Shown here one piece after another: positions 8,198 to 16,416 of a stretch of 30,807 nt of DNA (positions are counted from its first letter, which is position 1; every line of letters starts with the position of its first letter). The DNA is from Chitinophagaceae bacterium (GTDB taxonomy: Bacteria; Bacteroidota; Bacteroidia; Chitinophagales; Chitinophagaceae): NCBI GenBank assembly GCA_023229465.1, contig JALNZE010000028.1, forward strand, positions 1-30,807, in the 5' to 3' direction. A program made the translations under genes and the position numbers. Under the pieces are notes generated by a model that was not told the origin of the DNA, ran no database searches, and was given only the letters and a program-made list of their open reading frames with translations.

Positions 8198-8217
8198 GAC
8201 TCCCCTCGACTCCACAA
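8198..8217 (+). other. Putative attachment site: 3' end of a tmRNA or tRNA-Ala-like acceptor
   Basis: GACTCCCCTCGACTCCACAA reads like the second half of a T-loop, the 3' strand of a T-stem (CCCCT), a 7-nt acceptor strand (CGACTCC, with U at position 70) and discriminator A. No 5' part of any RNA is present upstream. The preceding bases form a different short hairpin (GAGGGG-ACT-CCCCTC, 8193-8207). A terminator follows at once. This is what an element leaves when it integrates into the 3' end of ssrA or a tRNA gene, with the intact gene at its other end. Inference; the second copy is outside the window. Confidence 0.4.
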
Positions 8218-8250
8218 AAAAGACCTCATCCAACTGAATGAGGTCTTTTT
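8217..8250. terminator. Strong Rho-independent terminator
   Basis: Stem AAAAAGACCTCAT (8217-8229) pairs with ATGAGGTCTTTTT (8238-8250) around an 8-nt loop. The A and T runs on both sides allow function in both directions. It may originally have ended the RNA gene at the attachment site, and it also stops leftward transcription from the nos-region genes. Confidence 0.85.
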
Positions 8251-8269
8251 ATTTCGCACTTGTTGGCAA

Positions 8270-8582
8270 CTAATTATTCAGTACCATGTTCTGCTTCCAC
8301 CCTTTGCATTGGGCAGTCAAAAATCCGATATCCATAGCAATGAAAGGTTTTGTTGTATCAATGGCCGCAATTTCTTTTATCCTGGGAAAAAGAACTAATT
8401 CCTCTTTCTCCATATGCGGCAGCAGTTCTTCAACTACTTCTGTAAATAATGCCAATACCTTTTGTATGTGCGGATATCTTTCGCCATGTTTGGCGGCCAC
8501 TTTTTCAATAGGTGCATAAATGGTAGCGATACTTTTTTTTACATAGAAGTGATGATGGATAATGATATATGAAATCAGTTGA
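8270..8582 (-). pseudogene. Broken RIC/ScdA (iron-sulphur cluster repair, hemerythrin-like) fragment
   Basis: The minus-strand frame reads LISYIIIHHHFYVKK, then KVAAKHGERYPHI, then ELLPHMEKEELVLFPRIKEI, matching the first half of the hemerythrin-like domain of RIC/ScdA (di-iron protein repairing Fe-S centres after NO or oxidative damage). Upstream in frame there is only a stop (at about 8602-8604) and no usable start before the GTG at codon KV, so the N-terminal ScdA domain is absent. Near 8318 a T5 run separates this frame from another that reads CPMQRVEAEHGTE, the expected start of the second hemerythrin half, and both frames then stop. Missing N-terminus, frameshift and missing C-terminus together indicate a remnant. 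It lies next to the putative attachment site. Confidence 0.7.
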
Positions 8583-9834
8583 TGGTATCGGTCTCTTTAT
8601 GATTCAAATCAGTTCCTGGTTGTAAAGTTTTACCTTGCCATAGGTTCATTAAAGCGATACCACTGAACATGATAAGCGCGGCGATGAGCAGGCTTTCGTT
8701 GATGAATGGAATGAGATGATAACCAAGTGCGGCTACCCCCTGGGTCATTAGCAGCAACTCATTAATGAAAATGCCGGCAACCAGTACATATATGCCATAC
8801 ACCATTGTTTTTGTGGATTTAACTAATTGAAAAGTAATGATATAGCCTACCAGGAATATACTGATGATGCCCAGCAGAACAAGATGCAGATAGCCTATTA
8901 CAATGGGCCTGAACCCGAATGCCAATTGACTTAATGATGGGATGGTGGACCCAAGTTGGAGTAATAGTTTTATGGTTAACGCGAATGATGCCAGGAGTAA
9001 TAGCCATCTTCCTGATACGGGAAAATTTTTAGTAAAAACCTGTTTATTTTTTCTTATCAGCCTTATGAATAAAATCCAGCCGGTAACCTGGGCAAATGCT
9101 GCCAGTACAACAATCCAATAAACCAGCGAATGCATGGGCAGCCATAAGGCAGATAAGAAGTATGCAGGTACGCAGGCTCCCAAAAAAAGCCAAAAAATAT
9201 TTTTCAGTTGCTTATGCAGGTTGCTTACCGGGGCTATTCTGGAAGTTATCAGTCCCATACCCGCAAAAAAGAACCAGCCATTGTATTGAAAGTGAAGGAA
9301 AAAATATACTGCAATCAGGTACCAGTTCTGATGAATTATTTTTGCAGCCATCATGGTGGCCAACGAAAAGGCGCCGAGAGAAGAGAGTACACTAAAAACA
9401 AGGGCCGCTTTAAGCCATAGATGACTGATGCTTTTTAAATGAAGGCTATTCAGGTCTTTCCAGTACATTATGGCGAATGCATAAGAAGTAAAAATGGAAA
9501 GAGTGGAAAAACTGATCGACCATATACCATAACCCTGTATGGGAAAGCTTATCAGCATGCCATACGCTGTAAAAAGATTAGCATATAATAAAAAACGGTA
9601 TCTCCGGAAAACAGGATCTTTTCTGTGCAGGGAAAGGTAGTGAACCATTAAAACCATCAACGTATGTGTTATCCAGCCGGTAAACGCAAAATGAGAATGG
9701 CCATGCAGTAAATGTTTCTGATCTAAAAAAGGAAGTGAAAAAGTAATCTTATACCGTAGGATAACACCAATTGCAGAAATCAACAACAAATTAAAAAATG
9801 AAATTTTCAACCATTTATCCAGGGGATACCGCAT
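8575..9834 (-). CDS. 12-TM heme-copper-oxidase-like membrane protein
   Basis: A 419-residue, very hydrophobic protein with about twelve membrane segments, the number found in heme-copper oxidase subunit I (CcoN, NorB). Histidines lie in positions recalling that family: segment 2 (HGHSHFAFTGW, H44/H46/H48), segment 6 (FFLHFQYNGW, H181) and segment 10 (GYLHLVLLG, H317). However segment 7 (LFLGACVPAYFL) lacks the tandem HH that binds CuB, so catalysis like that of NorB is doubtful. Located between the Crp/Fnr gene and the RIC remnant, with an FNR-like palindrome 46 bp upstream of its start. It may bind heme for NO or electron handling, or be a sensor. The family assignment is inference. Confidence 0.6.
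   Translation of the reverse strand: MRYPLDKWLKISFFNLLLISAIGVILRYKITFSLPFLDQKHLLHGHSHFAFTGWITHTLMVLMVHYLSLHRKDPVFRRYRFLLYANLFTAYGMLISFPIQGYGIWSISFSTLSIFTSYAFAIMYWKDLNSLHLKSISHLWLKAALVFSVLSSLGAFSLATMMAAKIIHQNWYLIAVYFFLHFQYNGWFFFAGMGLITSRIAPVSNLHKQLKNIFWLFLGACVPAYFLSALWLPMHSLVYWIVVLAAFAQVTGWILFIRLIRKNKQVFTKNFPVSGRWLLLLASFALTIKLLLQLGSTIPSLSQLAFGFRPIVIGYLHLVLLGIISIFLVGYIITFQLVKSTKTMVYGIYVLVAGIFINELLLMTQGVAALGYHLIPFINESLLIAALIMFSGIALMNLWQGKTLQPGTDLNHKETDTIN
8600..8611. promoter_or_regulatory. FNR/DNR-like palindrome TGATTCAAATCA
   Basis: Near-perfect palindrome, identical on the opposite strand to the site at 18382. It lies in the 3' end of the 12-TM gene and just upstream of the RIC remnant on the minus strand, where it could have served a promoter for that gene. 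Confidence 0.4.
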
Positions 9835-9879
9835 ATCTGCTGTTTGCGTACAAAATAAGGGAGAGGAACTGAGGGCTTA

Positions 9880-9895
9880 TATGATTGCAGTCATA
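9880..9895. promoter_or_regulatory. FNR/DNR-like palindrome TATGATTGCAGTCATA
   Basis: Imperfect 16-bp palindrome between the stop of the Crp/Fnr gene (9896) and the start of the 12-TM gene (9834). It shares the TGA.T....A.TCA symmetry of the sites at 10570 and 18382. Probable operator for the downstream 12-TM gene. Confidence 0.5.
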
Positions 9896-10492
9896 CTAAC
9901 AGTATACCTTCCCTTTATTAATAACCAATTCACCTTTTTCATGCATACTCCGCATGGCTCTTATCACTGTTTCTACCCGCAGGCCTGTCATATCAGCAAT
10001 TTGCTGACGGGTAAGTTGTAATTGGTTACATTCTGAACAAAAATTTTTGTTCTCAGATTTTAAATAATTAAGCAGCGTGGCAATCCTTGCTTCGGGTGCA
10101 TGAAGAGCGAGTGACTTCAGCAATAAAAATTTAAATCGCACCCTTTTGGCTAATAATTGACAGAATGAAAAATGTAATTCAGGATTTTCTCTAAGCAGTT
10201 GTAAAAAGGAGGATTTATGAAGCCTGAGAACAACCGATTGAACATCCGCGATAGCCGTTGCAGCATAGGGGCCATGATCGAATAAAGGCATTTCACCAAA
10301 ACACTCGCCCGGATCAATGATGGTTTGTATAAACTCATGTCCATCATCATCAACGTTTACCCACCTGATTCTGCCGGATACTAATTGGTGATAAAACTGA
10401 CACTGGCCTGCTTCGTTAAAGATAATTTCACCGGCGCTAAGCTTTTTATAGGCGGCGCCACAGGCTAACAGCAAATCGATATCAATCATCAT
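9896..10492 (-). CDS. Crp/Fnr-family transcription regulator
   Basis: A 198-residue regulator. The N-terminal cyclic-nucleotide-binding-like beta-roll spans residues about 15-110 (FYHQLVSGRIRWVNVDDDGH, then GECFGEMPLFDHGPYAATAI). The C-terminal winged HTH is at about 155-190 (LTRQQIADMTGLRVETVIRA). It lacks the N-terminal cysteine cluster of FNR, so an oxygen-sensing 4Fe-4S of that type is unlikely. A CxxC pair (FCSEC) lies just before the HTH. It is adjacent to the nos operon, transcribed divergently, and four FNR-like boxes surround it. A DNR/NnrR-like role sensing NO or N-oxides is the likely function; this is inference from context. Confidence 0.85.
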   Translation of the reverse strand: MMIDIDLLLACGAAYKKLSAGEIIFNEAGQCQFYHQLVSGRIRWVNVDDDGHEFIQTIIDPGECFGEMPLFDHGPYAATAIADVQSVVLRLHKSSFLQLLRENPELHFSFCQLLAKRVRFKFLLLKSLALHAPEARIATLLNYLKSENKNFCSECNQLQLTRQQIADMTGLRVETVIRAMRSMHEKGELVINKGKVYC

Positions 10493-10746
10493 AATTACTC
10501 GTTTACTGGATGAACTTCAAAACTATCCCTCAGGCCGGCTTTGGCAGATGATTCCTGTCAGTAAGTTATATGATTTAAATCATCTTTCAAAGGATTGGTT
10601 AATAAATTTATTGAGGAGGTACGGAGCTGATGGTTTTTGGCTGCTCCTGCCGGTAAATCTGAGTTGTATGATTGAACGCATAAAATGATAATGGTAGCAT
10701 GCCTAATCTTGTACCTGTAATTATCAAATCTCCAAATTTAATAAGT
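10493..10746. promoter_or_regulatory. Divergent intergenic region with FNR/DNR-like box
   Basis: This 254-bp region between the Crp/Fnr gene and the nos operon contains the perfect 14-bp palindrome ATGATTTAAATCAT at 10570-10583. The centre is about 170 bp before the cytochrome c start and about 84 bp before the regulator start, so it could serve both. I could not place a -7/-33 pair with confidence. Confidence 0.65.
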
Positions 10747-11217
10747 ATGAAAAAATTTATTTCTGTATGTATTATTCTCACAGTTCTGTATGCCTGTGGT
10801 AATCAAAATGGAACCGTGTCAAACAGTTCTGTCACTGATGAAAATAAGACAGAAGGTGGAAACCCCTCCTATGATCCCAACAGGGGAGAAGGGAAATTTA
10901 AGTCGGTAGAAGTAAGCGGAAAGCTCGATGATGTTATGGCAGAAAGCGGTAATAAAGTGTATAGTGTAAAATGTAGCAGTTGTCATAAAACAACCGAAGA
11001 AAAATTAGTTGGACCAGGTTGGAAAGGGGTTACTTCAAAATATTCCGCACCCTGGATAATGAATTTTATTACCAATACAGATGAAATGATCACTAAAGAT
11101 CCACGAGTTCAGGCTCAATTGGAAATATGCCTGGTGCGTATGCCTAATCAAAATTTGACTGATACCGATGCCAGGCAATTGTATGAATTCATGCGAAAAA
11201 ATGATGGGGTTAAATAG
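10747..11217 (+). CDS. Lipoprotein monoheme cytochrome c
   Basis: Probable electron donor to NosZ. From the ATG at 10747 the product is 156 residues with a lipoprotein signal (MKKFISVCIILTVLYACG, lipobox YAC). A low-complexity linker follows, then one heme-binding CSSCH with a distal Met in RMPNQNLTD. An upstream ATG at 10699 would put 16 polar residues before the signal, so I reject it. The gene is 44 bp upstream of nosZ in the same direction, and the FNR-like box precedes it. Small cytochromes c next to clade II nosZ are common and thought to carry electrons from the quinol or bc system to NosZ. Confidence 0.88.
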   Translation: MKKFISVCIILTVLYACGNQNGTVSNSSVTDENKTEGGNPSYDPNRGEGKFKSVEVSGKLDDVMAESGNKVYSVKCSSCHKTTEEKLVGPGWKGVTSKYSAPWIMNFITNTDEMITKDPRVQAQLEICLVRMPNQNLTDTDARQLYEFMRKNDGVK

Positions 11218-11261
11218 TATTCCAAATGTTATAATAAAATTTAACGGCATTTGCCAAAAAA

Positions 11262-13280
11262 ATGAAACCTTCTAAATTTTCATATATGCAAAAAACTAAA
11301 TATAATACGATAGCCATGGCGTCTTTCGCATTATTGCTGGGTATGCTTTCCTGCAAACCCAAAAACGCCGGTAATGCCGTTAGTGCCGATGCTGCCGCGA
11401 AAGCTTATGTAGCTCCGGGTAAGTATGACGAATATTACAATTTTGTTTCAGGTGGGTTTAGCGGACAGATGGCTGTGTATGGTTTGCCAAGCGGCAGGTT
11501 ATTGCGGGTAATCCCGGCTTTTTCAGTTGATCCTGAAAAAGGATACGGTTACAGTGAAGAAACCAAGCCCATGTTAAATACATCGCATGGATTTGTTCCA
11601 TGGGATGATTTGCACCATCCGGAAATGTCACAAACAAACGGCGAAATAGACGGACGTTGGGTTTTTGGTAATGCCAACAATACCCCCCGTGTGGCTCGTA
11701 TTGACCTGACTACTTTTCGTACTACGGAAATTATTGAATTGCCGAATAGCGCGGGAAATCACTCATCTCCCTTTATTACGGAAAATACAGAATATGTAGT
11801 GGCAGGTACCCGTTTTAGCGTACCTCCTGATAATGTTAATGGAGATGTGCCCATTAATACCTACAAGCAAAATTTTAAAGGAACAATAAGTTTTATCAGT
11901 GTGGATAAAGCAGATGGCAAAATGGATATTGCATTCCAGATACAGTGCCCCGGCGTTAACTTCGATCTGAGTCATGCGGGTAAAGGAAAGTCGCACGGAT
12001 GGTTCTTCTTTAGCTGTTACAATACTGAACAGTCAAATACCCTGCTTGAAGTAAATGCATCGCAGAATGATAAAGATTTTATCATGGCTGTGAACTGGAA
12101 AAAAGCGGAAGAATACCTGAAGGCGGGAAAAGGCAGAAAACAGTCAGTGAAATACGCCAGTAACCGGTATGACGAAAAAACGCATACAGCCACTTCTACT
12201 ATTAAAACAGAAGTAATTGTATTAGACTCAAAAGAATTGAAAGATATCTGTTACATGATACCCTGTCCTAAATCGCCCCATGGATGTGACATTGACCCTA
12301 CAGGCGAATATATTGTTGGGAGTGGTAAACTGGCTGCCTTAATTCCCGTATTCAGTTTTGATAAAATGATAAAAGCGATTGCCGCCAAAGATTATATTGG
12401 GGATTATCAAGGTATCCCTGTTATCAAATATGAGTCTGCCTTGTATGGTGAGGTTAAAAAACCGGGCCTCGGACCATTGCATACAGAATTTGATGGCAAG
12501 GGTAACGCGTATACTTCTTTTTTCGTATCCAGCGAAGTAGTAAAATGGAATATAAAGGATTTGAAAGTATTGGATCGCGCATCAACCTATTATTCTGTTG
12601 GGCATCTTTGTATTCCTGGGGGTGACAGCAAAAAGCCTTCTCCTAAATACCTGATCGCTTATAATAAAATAACAAAGGACCGCTTTCTGCCAACCGGTCC
12701 TGAACTGGCTCAAAGCGCTCAGTTATATGATATCAGTGGTGATAAAATGCAGTTGATACTTGACTTCCCAACCATTGGGGAACCTCACTATGCACAGGCT
12801 GTGCAGGCAGATGTGATACGAAAAAACTCTCTGAAATTTTATAAGCTTGAAGAAAATGCCAATAAATATGTTTCGAAAGGTGAAGGAACTACGAAAGTAG
12901 TTAGAGAAGGTAATAAAGTACATGTTTACATGACCGCGATCCGTTCTCACTTTTCTCCGGATAATATCGAAGGAATAAAACTGGGTGATGAAGTGTATTT
13001 CCATGTTACCAATCTTGAACAGGATTGGGATACGCCACATGGGTTTGCGGTAAAAGGTGCGGTAAATGCCGAATTATTGATTATGCCAGGAGAAACCCAG
13101 ACATTAAAATGGGTGCCGGAAAGGATTGGGATGTTCCCGATGTACTGTACTGATTTCTGTAGCGCCTTGCACCAGGAGATGCAGGGATATGTTAGGGTTT
13201 CGCCCGCAGGAAGTAATGTGCCATTAACCTTTAGCTTGGGTACTAATTTGCCCAAAGCAGGCCCCGAAGTAAAAAAATAA
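11262..13280 (+). CDS. nosZ: Nitrous-oxide reductase, clade II, lipoprotein type
   Basis: Reduces N2O to N2 in the periplasm using the CuZ and CuA copper centres. The signal (MASFALLLGMLSC) ends in a lipobox Cys, indicating a Sec-exported, lipid-anchored enzyme rather than the Tat-exported clade I type. CuZ histidines are recognisable: H118-H119 (DLHHPEMS), then NHSSP, SHGWFF, SPHGCD, PLHTEFD, VGHLCI and EPHYAQ. The C-terminal cupredoxin domain carries CuA: H593 (DTPHGF) and C629, C633, H637, M640 in YCTDFCSALHQEM. The start at 11262 is the longest; the ATG at 11286 gives a more usual signal length and is an equally good start. Length fits the family, with all key ligands present, so it should be functional. 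Confidence 0.97.
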   Translation: MKPSKFSYMQKTKYNTIAMASFALLLGMLSCKPKNAGNAVSADAAAKAYVAPGKYDEYYNFVSGGFSGQMAVYGLPSGRLLRVIPAFSVDPEKGYGYSEETKPMLNTSHGFVPWDDLHHPEMSQTNGEIDGRWVFGNANNTPRVARIDLTTFRTTEIIELPNSAGNHSSPFITENTEYVVAGTRFSVPPDNVNGDVPINTYKQNFKGTISFISVDKADGKMDIAFQIQCPGVNFDLSHAGKGKSHGWFFFSCYNTEQSNTLLEVNASQNDKDFIMAVNWKKAEEYLKAGKGRKQSVKYASNRYDEKTHTATSTIKTEVIVLDSKELKDICYMIPCPKSPHGCDIDPTGEYIVGSGKLAALIPVFSFDKMIKAIAAKDYIGDYQGIPVIKYESALYGEVKKPGLGPLHTEFDGKGNAYTSFFVSSEVVKWNIKDLKVLDRASTYYSVGHLCIPGGDSKKPSPKYLIAYNKITKDRFLPTGPELAQSAQLYDISGDKMQLILDFPTIGEPHYAQAVQADVIRKNSLKFYKLEENANKYVSKGEGTTKVVREGNKVHVYMTAIRSHFSPDNIEGIKLGDEVYFHVTNLEQDWDTPHGFAVKGAVNAELLIMPGETQTLKWVPERIGMFPMYCTDFCSALHQEMQGYVRVSPAGSNVPLTFSLGTNLPKAGPEVKK

Positions 13281-13328
13281 ATATTTCCACCTGTAATCGC
13301 ATAGAAAATAGGTGGGTTTGTTAATGTC

Positions 13329-13374
13329 GGTTGGGCAAACCAGAGCAGTGAATGCTGCTGGCTTTTGCCCAACC
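13329..13374 (+). repeat. Long two-part hairpin between nosZ and the nosL fusion
   Basis: GGTTGGGCAAA (13329-13339) pairs exactly with TTTGCCCAACC (13364-13374), and an inner CCAG.AGCA / TGCTGCTGG stem with one bulge extends it. There is no clear T-run after it. It may act as an attenuator or partial terminator, or protect the abundant nosZ message at its 3' end. Confidence 0.7.
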
Positions 13375-13422
13375 AGCATTTTCTGCCATTAACGGCCCGG
13401 AATTCATTCTTAATAACTGGTT

Positions 13423-14445
13423 ATGAATACAAATCGGTTGACAATTACATCCAGGATACTGCTTTTTTTGTGTGGTATAGGATTGATAGCTATATTATTC
13501 GTTCCCATGTGGCGGATTGAATTAGATGCCCCACAATACCCCGAAGGTTTGATGCTGTTGATTTATGCAAACAAACTTGGTGGTAATGTTGATATTATAA
13601 ATGGGCTGAACCATTATATTGGCATGAAAACGCTTCATGACAAAGATTTTGTAGAGTTTACTGTTTTACCCGGTATTATTATTTTTTTCAGCGTTGCTTT
13701 TGTACTGACAGCTTTGGTTGGGAAAAGAAAAATAATGAATATCCTGTTTTTTTTGTTTATAAGTTTTGGCGTAATTGCCATGATTGATTTCTGGAAATGG
13801 GAATACCAGTATGGGCACGATTTAAACCCCGATGCAGCCATTAAAATACCAGGCATGGCTTATCAGCCACCATTAATAGGCTTTAAACAGTTACTTAATT
13901 TTGGCGCCTATTCTGTTCCGGATATTGGCGGATGGATTTTTATAGTGGCAGGGGCGGTGTTGCTTTTGCTGGTAATAGTTGAGAGGAAAAACCATATCCG
14001 GTTACACACTATTCGCAAAGTTGCCAATCTATTGCTTGTGTTCGTTTTTATTGGTTTAATTAGCAGTTGCAGTACCGGGCCCGATAAGATAAAATTTGGG
14101 AAGGATAACTGCTATTTCTGTAAAATGACGATTAGTGATAACCGTTTTGGAGCAGAACTGGTTACAAAAAAAGGCAAAGTATATAAGTTCGATGACGGGC
14201 AATGTATGCTATCCTTTTTGTCTGCGCAGGTACTAACTAACAATGAAATTTCGAATATATATTTCATTGATTTTAACGGGGAACATTCACTGATCAATGT
14301 ACAAAAGGCTTTTTTATTGAAAAGTGAGTTGTTTAAAAGCCCGATGGGCGGTAATATTGCTGCATTTAGCGTACAAGACAGTATGCGTGAAAAAGCCATA
14401 CAATACAAGGCGATAGCTGTTTCATGGGATCAATTGAATAAATAA
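13423..14445 (+). CDS. nosL: Membrane domain fused to NosL copper chaperone
   Basis: A 340-residue fusion. Residues about 1-190 contain about four membrane segments, with a periplasmic NHYIGM-type loop (NGLNHYIGMKTLHDKD). Residues about 198-340 are a complete NosL: a lipoprotein-like signal (VANLLLVFVFIGLISSC, Cys at 216), then the copper-binding CYFCKM (C230, C233, M235) and the conserved GKVYKFDDGQCMLSF. NosL delivers Cu(I) to NosZ. The gene follows nosZ and precedes nosD by 6 bp. The internal lipobox is odd, as it would not be at a free N-terminus. The NosL half is certain by motif; the copper-related role of the N-terminal half is inferred. Confidence 0.85.
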   Translation: MNTNRLTITSRILLFLCGIGLIAILFVPMWRIELDAPQYPEGLMLLIYANKLGGNVDIINGLNHYIGMKTLHDKDFVEFTVLPGIIIFFSVAFVLTALVGKRKIMNILFFLFISFGVIAMIDFWKWEYQYGHDLNPDAAIKIPGMAYQPPLIGFKQLLNFGAYSVPDIGGWIFIVAGAVLLLLVIVERKNHIRLHTIRKVANLLLVFVFIGLISSCSTGPDKIKFGKDNCYFCKMTISDNRFGAELVTKKGKVYKFDDGQCMLSFLSAQVLTNNEISNIYFIDFNGEHSLINVQKAFLLKSELFKSPMGGNIAAFSVQDSMREKAIQYKAIAVSWDQLNK

Positions 14446-14451
14446 AATCAC

Positions 14452-15684
14452 GTGAAACACGGTATGCTCATTCTTTCATTATTTGTTTGTTGCCATTTGG
14501 CTACAGCGAATACATGGCATGTTGGAAAAGGGAAAGGATTACGTTCTGTAAATGCTGCAATTCTGGCAGCGGCTAACGGGGATACTATACTGGTATATGC
14601 CGGAACCTATTATGAAAAAAATATAATAGTCAATAAAAAACTACTGTTGAAGGGAATCGGTCACCCGGTATTGGATGGTGAAAAAAAGTATGAAGTAATC
14701 TCTGTAAAAGCAAATGGATCGGTTATTGATGGTTTTACTATTGTACATTCAGGGGTTTCAAGTATGGAGGATATGGGGGGGATTAAAATTTATGACAGCA
14801 GGGATGTGGTGATTCAAAATAATATTCTCGAAGACACTTTTTTTGGTATTTATGTTCAGTACGGAAAAAATTGCACGGTACAAAATAATCAACTTGTTTC
14901 TTATAACCCTGAGGAACAGCAAAGTGGCAATGGTATTCATTGCTGGAAAAGTGACAGTTTGCGTATTATTGGTAATAAAATTACCGGCCACAGGGATGGC
15001 ATATATTTTGAATTTGTAACAAACTCCATTATTTGGCTCAATACTTCTTTTAAAAATATCCGGTATGGCCTGCATTTTATGTTTTCACATAATGATGCTT
15101 ATATAGCGAATCATTTTCGCGATAATGGTGCAGGAGTAGCGGTGATGTTCTCTCATGGTGTTAAGATGTATAGTAATGTATTCGAAGAAAACTGGGGCGA
15201 TGCCGCGTATGGGTTATTATTAAAAGAAATTTCGGACAGTTATATTGATGGAAATACTTTTATAAAGAATACAAGTGGTATTTATATGGAAGGGGCCAGC
15301 CGTATACACATGCAAAAAAATCTTTTTAAAAATAATGGATGGGGTATGAAAATACAGGCAAGCTGTATGGATATTGAAGTAACACTCAATAATTTTATCG
15401 GGAATACTTTTGACGTAAGCACCAATGGCTCCTTAGTGTTGAATTCATTTAACAGGAACTATTGGGACAAATATGACGGCTATGACCTGAATAAGGATAA
15501 AATTGGAGACGTTCCATACAGGCCGGTAAGTATGTATTCTATGATTGTTGAAAAAAATCCACCGGCTATGCTTTTATTCAGAAGTTTTATTACTTCTTTA
15601 TTAGACAAAACGGAAAAAGTGATACCCAGTCTAACGCCTGAAGCATTAAAGGATAATTCACCCTTGATGAAACGGTTGTTTTAA
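14452..15684 (+). CDS. nosD: NosD, periplasmic copper-site maturation protein
   Basis: Assists assembly of the CuZ site of NosZ with NosF and NosY. The protein begins with a signal peptide (MLILSLFVCCHLATA) and consists of parallel beta-helix repeats with recurring D.N.I...N.F, for example DVVIQNNILEDTFFGI, SLRIIGNKITGHRDGIYF and DSYIDGNTFIKNTSGIYM. It ends with a NYWDKYDGYDLNKD.IGD..Y segment typical of NosD. The GTG at 14452 lies 6 bp after the nosL stop; the ATG at 14464 is a possible alternative and also gives a good signal. Family length is about 400-440 residues, so it is complete. Confidence 0.95.
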   Translation: MKHGMLILSLFVCCHLATANTWHVGKGKGLRSVNAAILAAANGDTILVYAGTYYEKNIIVNKKLLLKGIGHPVLDGEKKYEVISVKANGSVIDGFTIVHSGVSSMEDMGGIKIYDSRDVVIQNNILEDTFFGIYVQYGKNCTVQNNQLVSYNPEEQQSGNGIHCWKSDSLRIIGNKITGHRDGIYFEFVTNSIIWLNTSFKNIRYGLHFMFSHNDAYIANHFRDNGAGVAVMFSHGVKMYSNVFEENWGDAAYGLLLKEISDSYIDGNTFIKNTSGIYMEGASRIHMQKNLFKNNGWGMKIQASCMDIEVTLNNFIGNTFDVSTNGSLVLNSFNRNYWDKYDGYDLNKDKIGDVPYRPVSMYSMIVEKNPPAMLLFRSFITSLLDKTEKVIPSLTPEALKDNSPLMKRLF

Positions 15685-15709
15685 TGTGAATACCGGTTAA
15701 AAAAATGAT

Positions 15710-16414
15710 ATGATTATTGCAAGTAATGTTTCTAAACAATTCAGCAGGCTGAAGGCGCTCGATAATGTATCGGTTACCTGTAATAAGGGTGAATGTATCG
15801 CATTAATTGGACCTAATGGAAGCGGCAAAACCACTTTAATCAAGAGTATACTCGGAATGGTAGTACCTGATAGCGGCTTTATAACCTTTAATGGGAACAA
15901 TATTTTGCATAGCTGGCAGTACAGAAATAAGATAGGGTATATGCCGCAAATTGGTCGTTACCCTGAGAATATGACTATTGGTGATGTGCTGGATATGATG
16001 ATGGATATCAGGGGAGGTGAAAATGAGCTGGATGAAGATTTAATTCATTCATTTGGGTTAGATCTGCTTAAGCGAAAAAGAATGAGAACCCTATCCGGTG
16101 GTACCCGGCAAAAAGTGAGCGCCTCTCTCGCCTTTTTATTCGATCCGGAAGTATTAATCCTGGATGAGCCTACGGCAGGACTGGATCCGGTTGCTTCAGA
16201 AATATTAAAGGAGAAAATTATTTCAGAAAAAGAAAAAGGGAAATTGATTTTGATAACCTCCCATGTACTGAGTGAACTGGATGATCTGGTAACGCAAATT
16301 ATCTATATGCAGGATGGGAAACTTCTTTTCCATAAAAGTATTGAAGCCTTACGGTCAGATACAGGGGAGGAAAAATTAGCAAAAGCCATTGCCAGTGTGA
16401 TGATAAATTTTTAA
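15710..16414 (+). CDS. nosF: NosF, ABC transporter ATPase
   Basis: ATP-binding subunit partnering NosY, energising NosD-dependent copper-sulphur site assembly. Residues about 1-234. The Walker A is GPNGSGKTT (residues about 34-42), the signature LSGGTRQKV, and the Walker B LILDEPTAGLDP, followed by the switch His in ITSHVLSEL. Close to full family length. It follows nosD by 25 bp and precedes nosY by 2 bp, so it is part of the operon. Confidence 0.95.
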   Translation: MIIASNVSKQFSRLKALDNVSVTCNKGECIALIGPNGSGKTTLIKSILGMVVPDSGFITFNGNNILHSWQYRNKIGYMPQIGRYPENMTIGDVLDMMMDIRGGENELDEDLIHSFGLDLLKRKRMRTLSGGTRQKVSASLAFLFDPEVLILDEPTAGLDPVASEILKEKIISEKEKGKLILITSHVLSELDDLVTQIIYMQDGKLLFHKSIEALRSDTGEEKLAKAIASVMINF

Positions 16415-16416
16415 GT

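Noticed and set aside
8193..8207. GAGGGG-ACT-CCCCTC hairpin as an independent terminator
   Set aside because: The loop is only 3 nt and no T-run follows; more likely part of the attachment-site junction.
10699..10746. Longer start of the cytochrome c gene
   Set aside because: It would place 16 residues before a complete lipoprotein signal; the ATG at 10747 is a better start.
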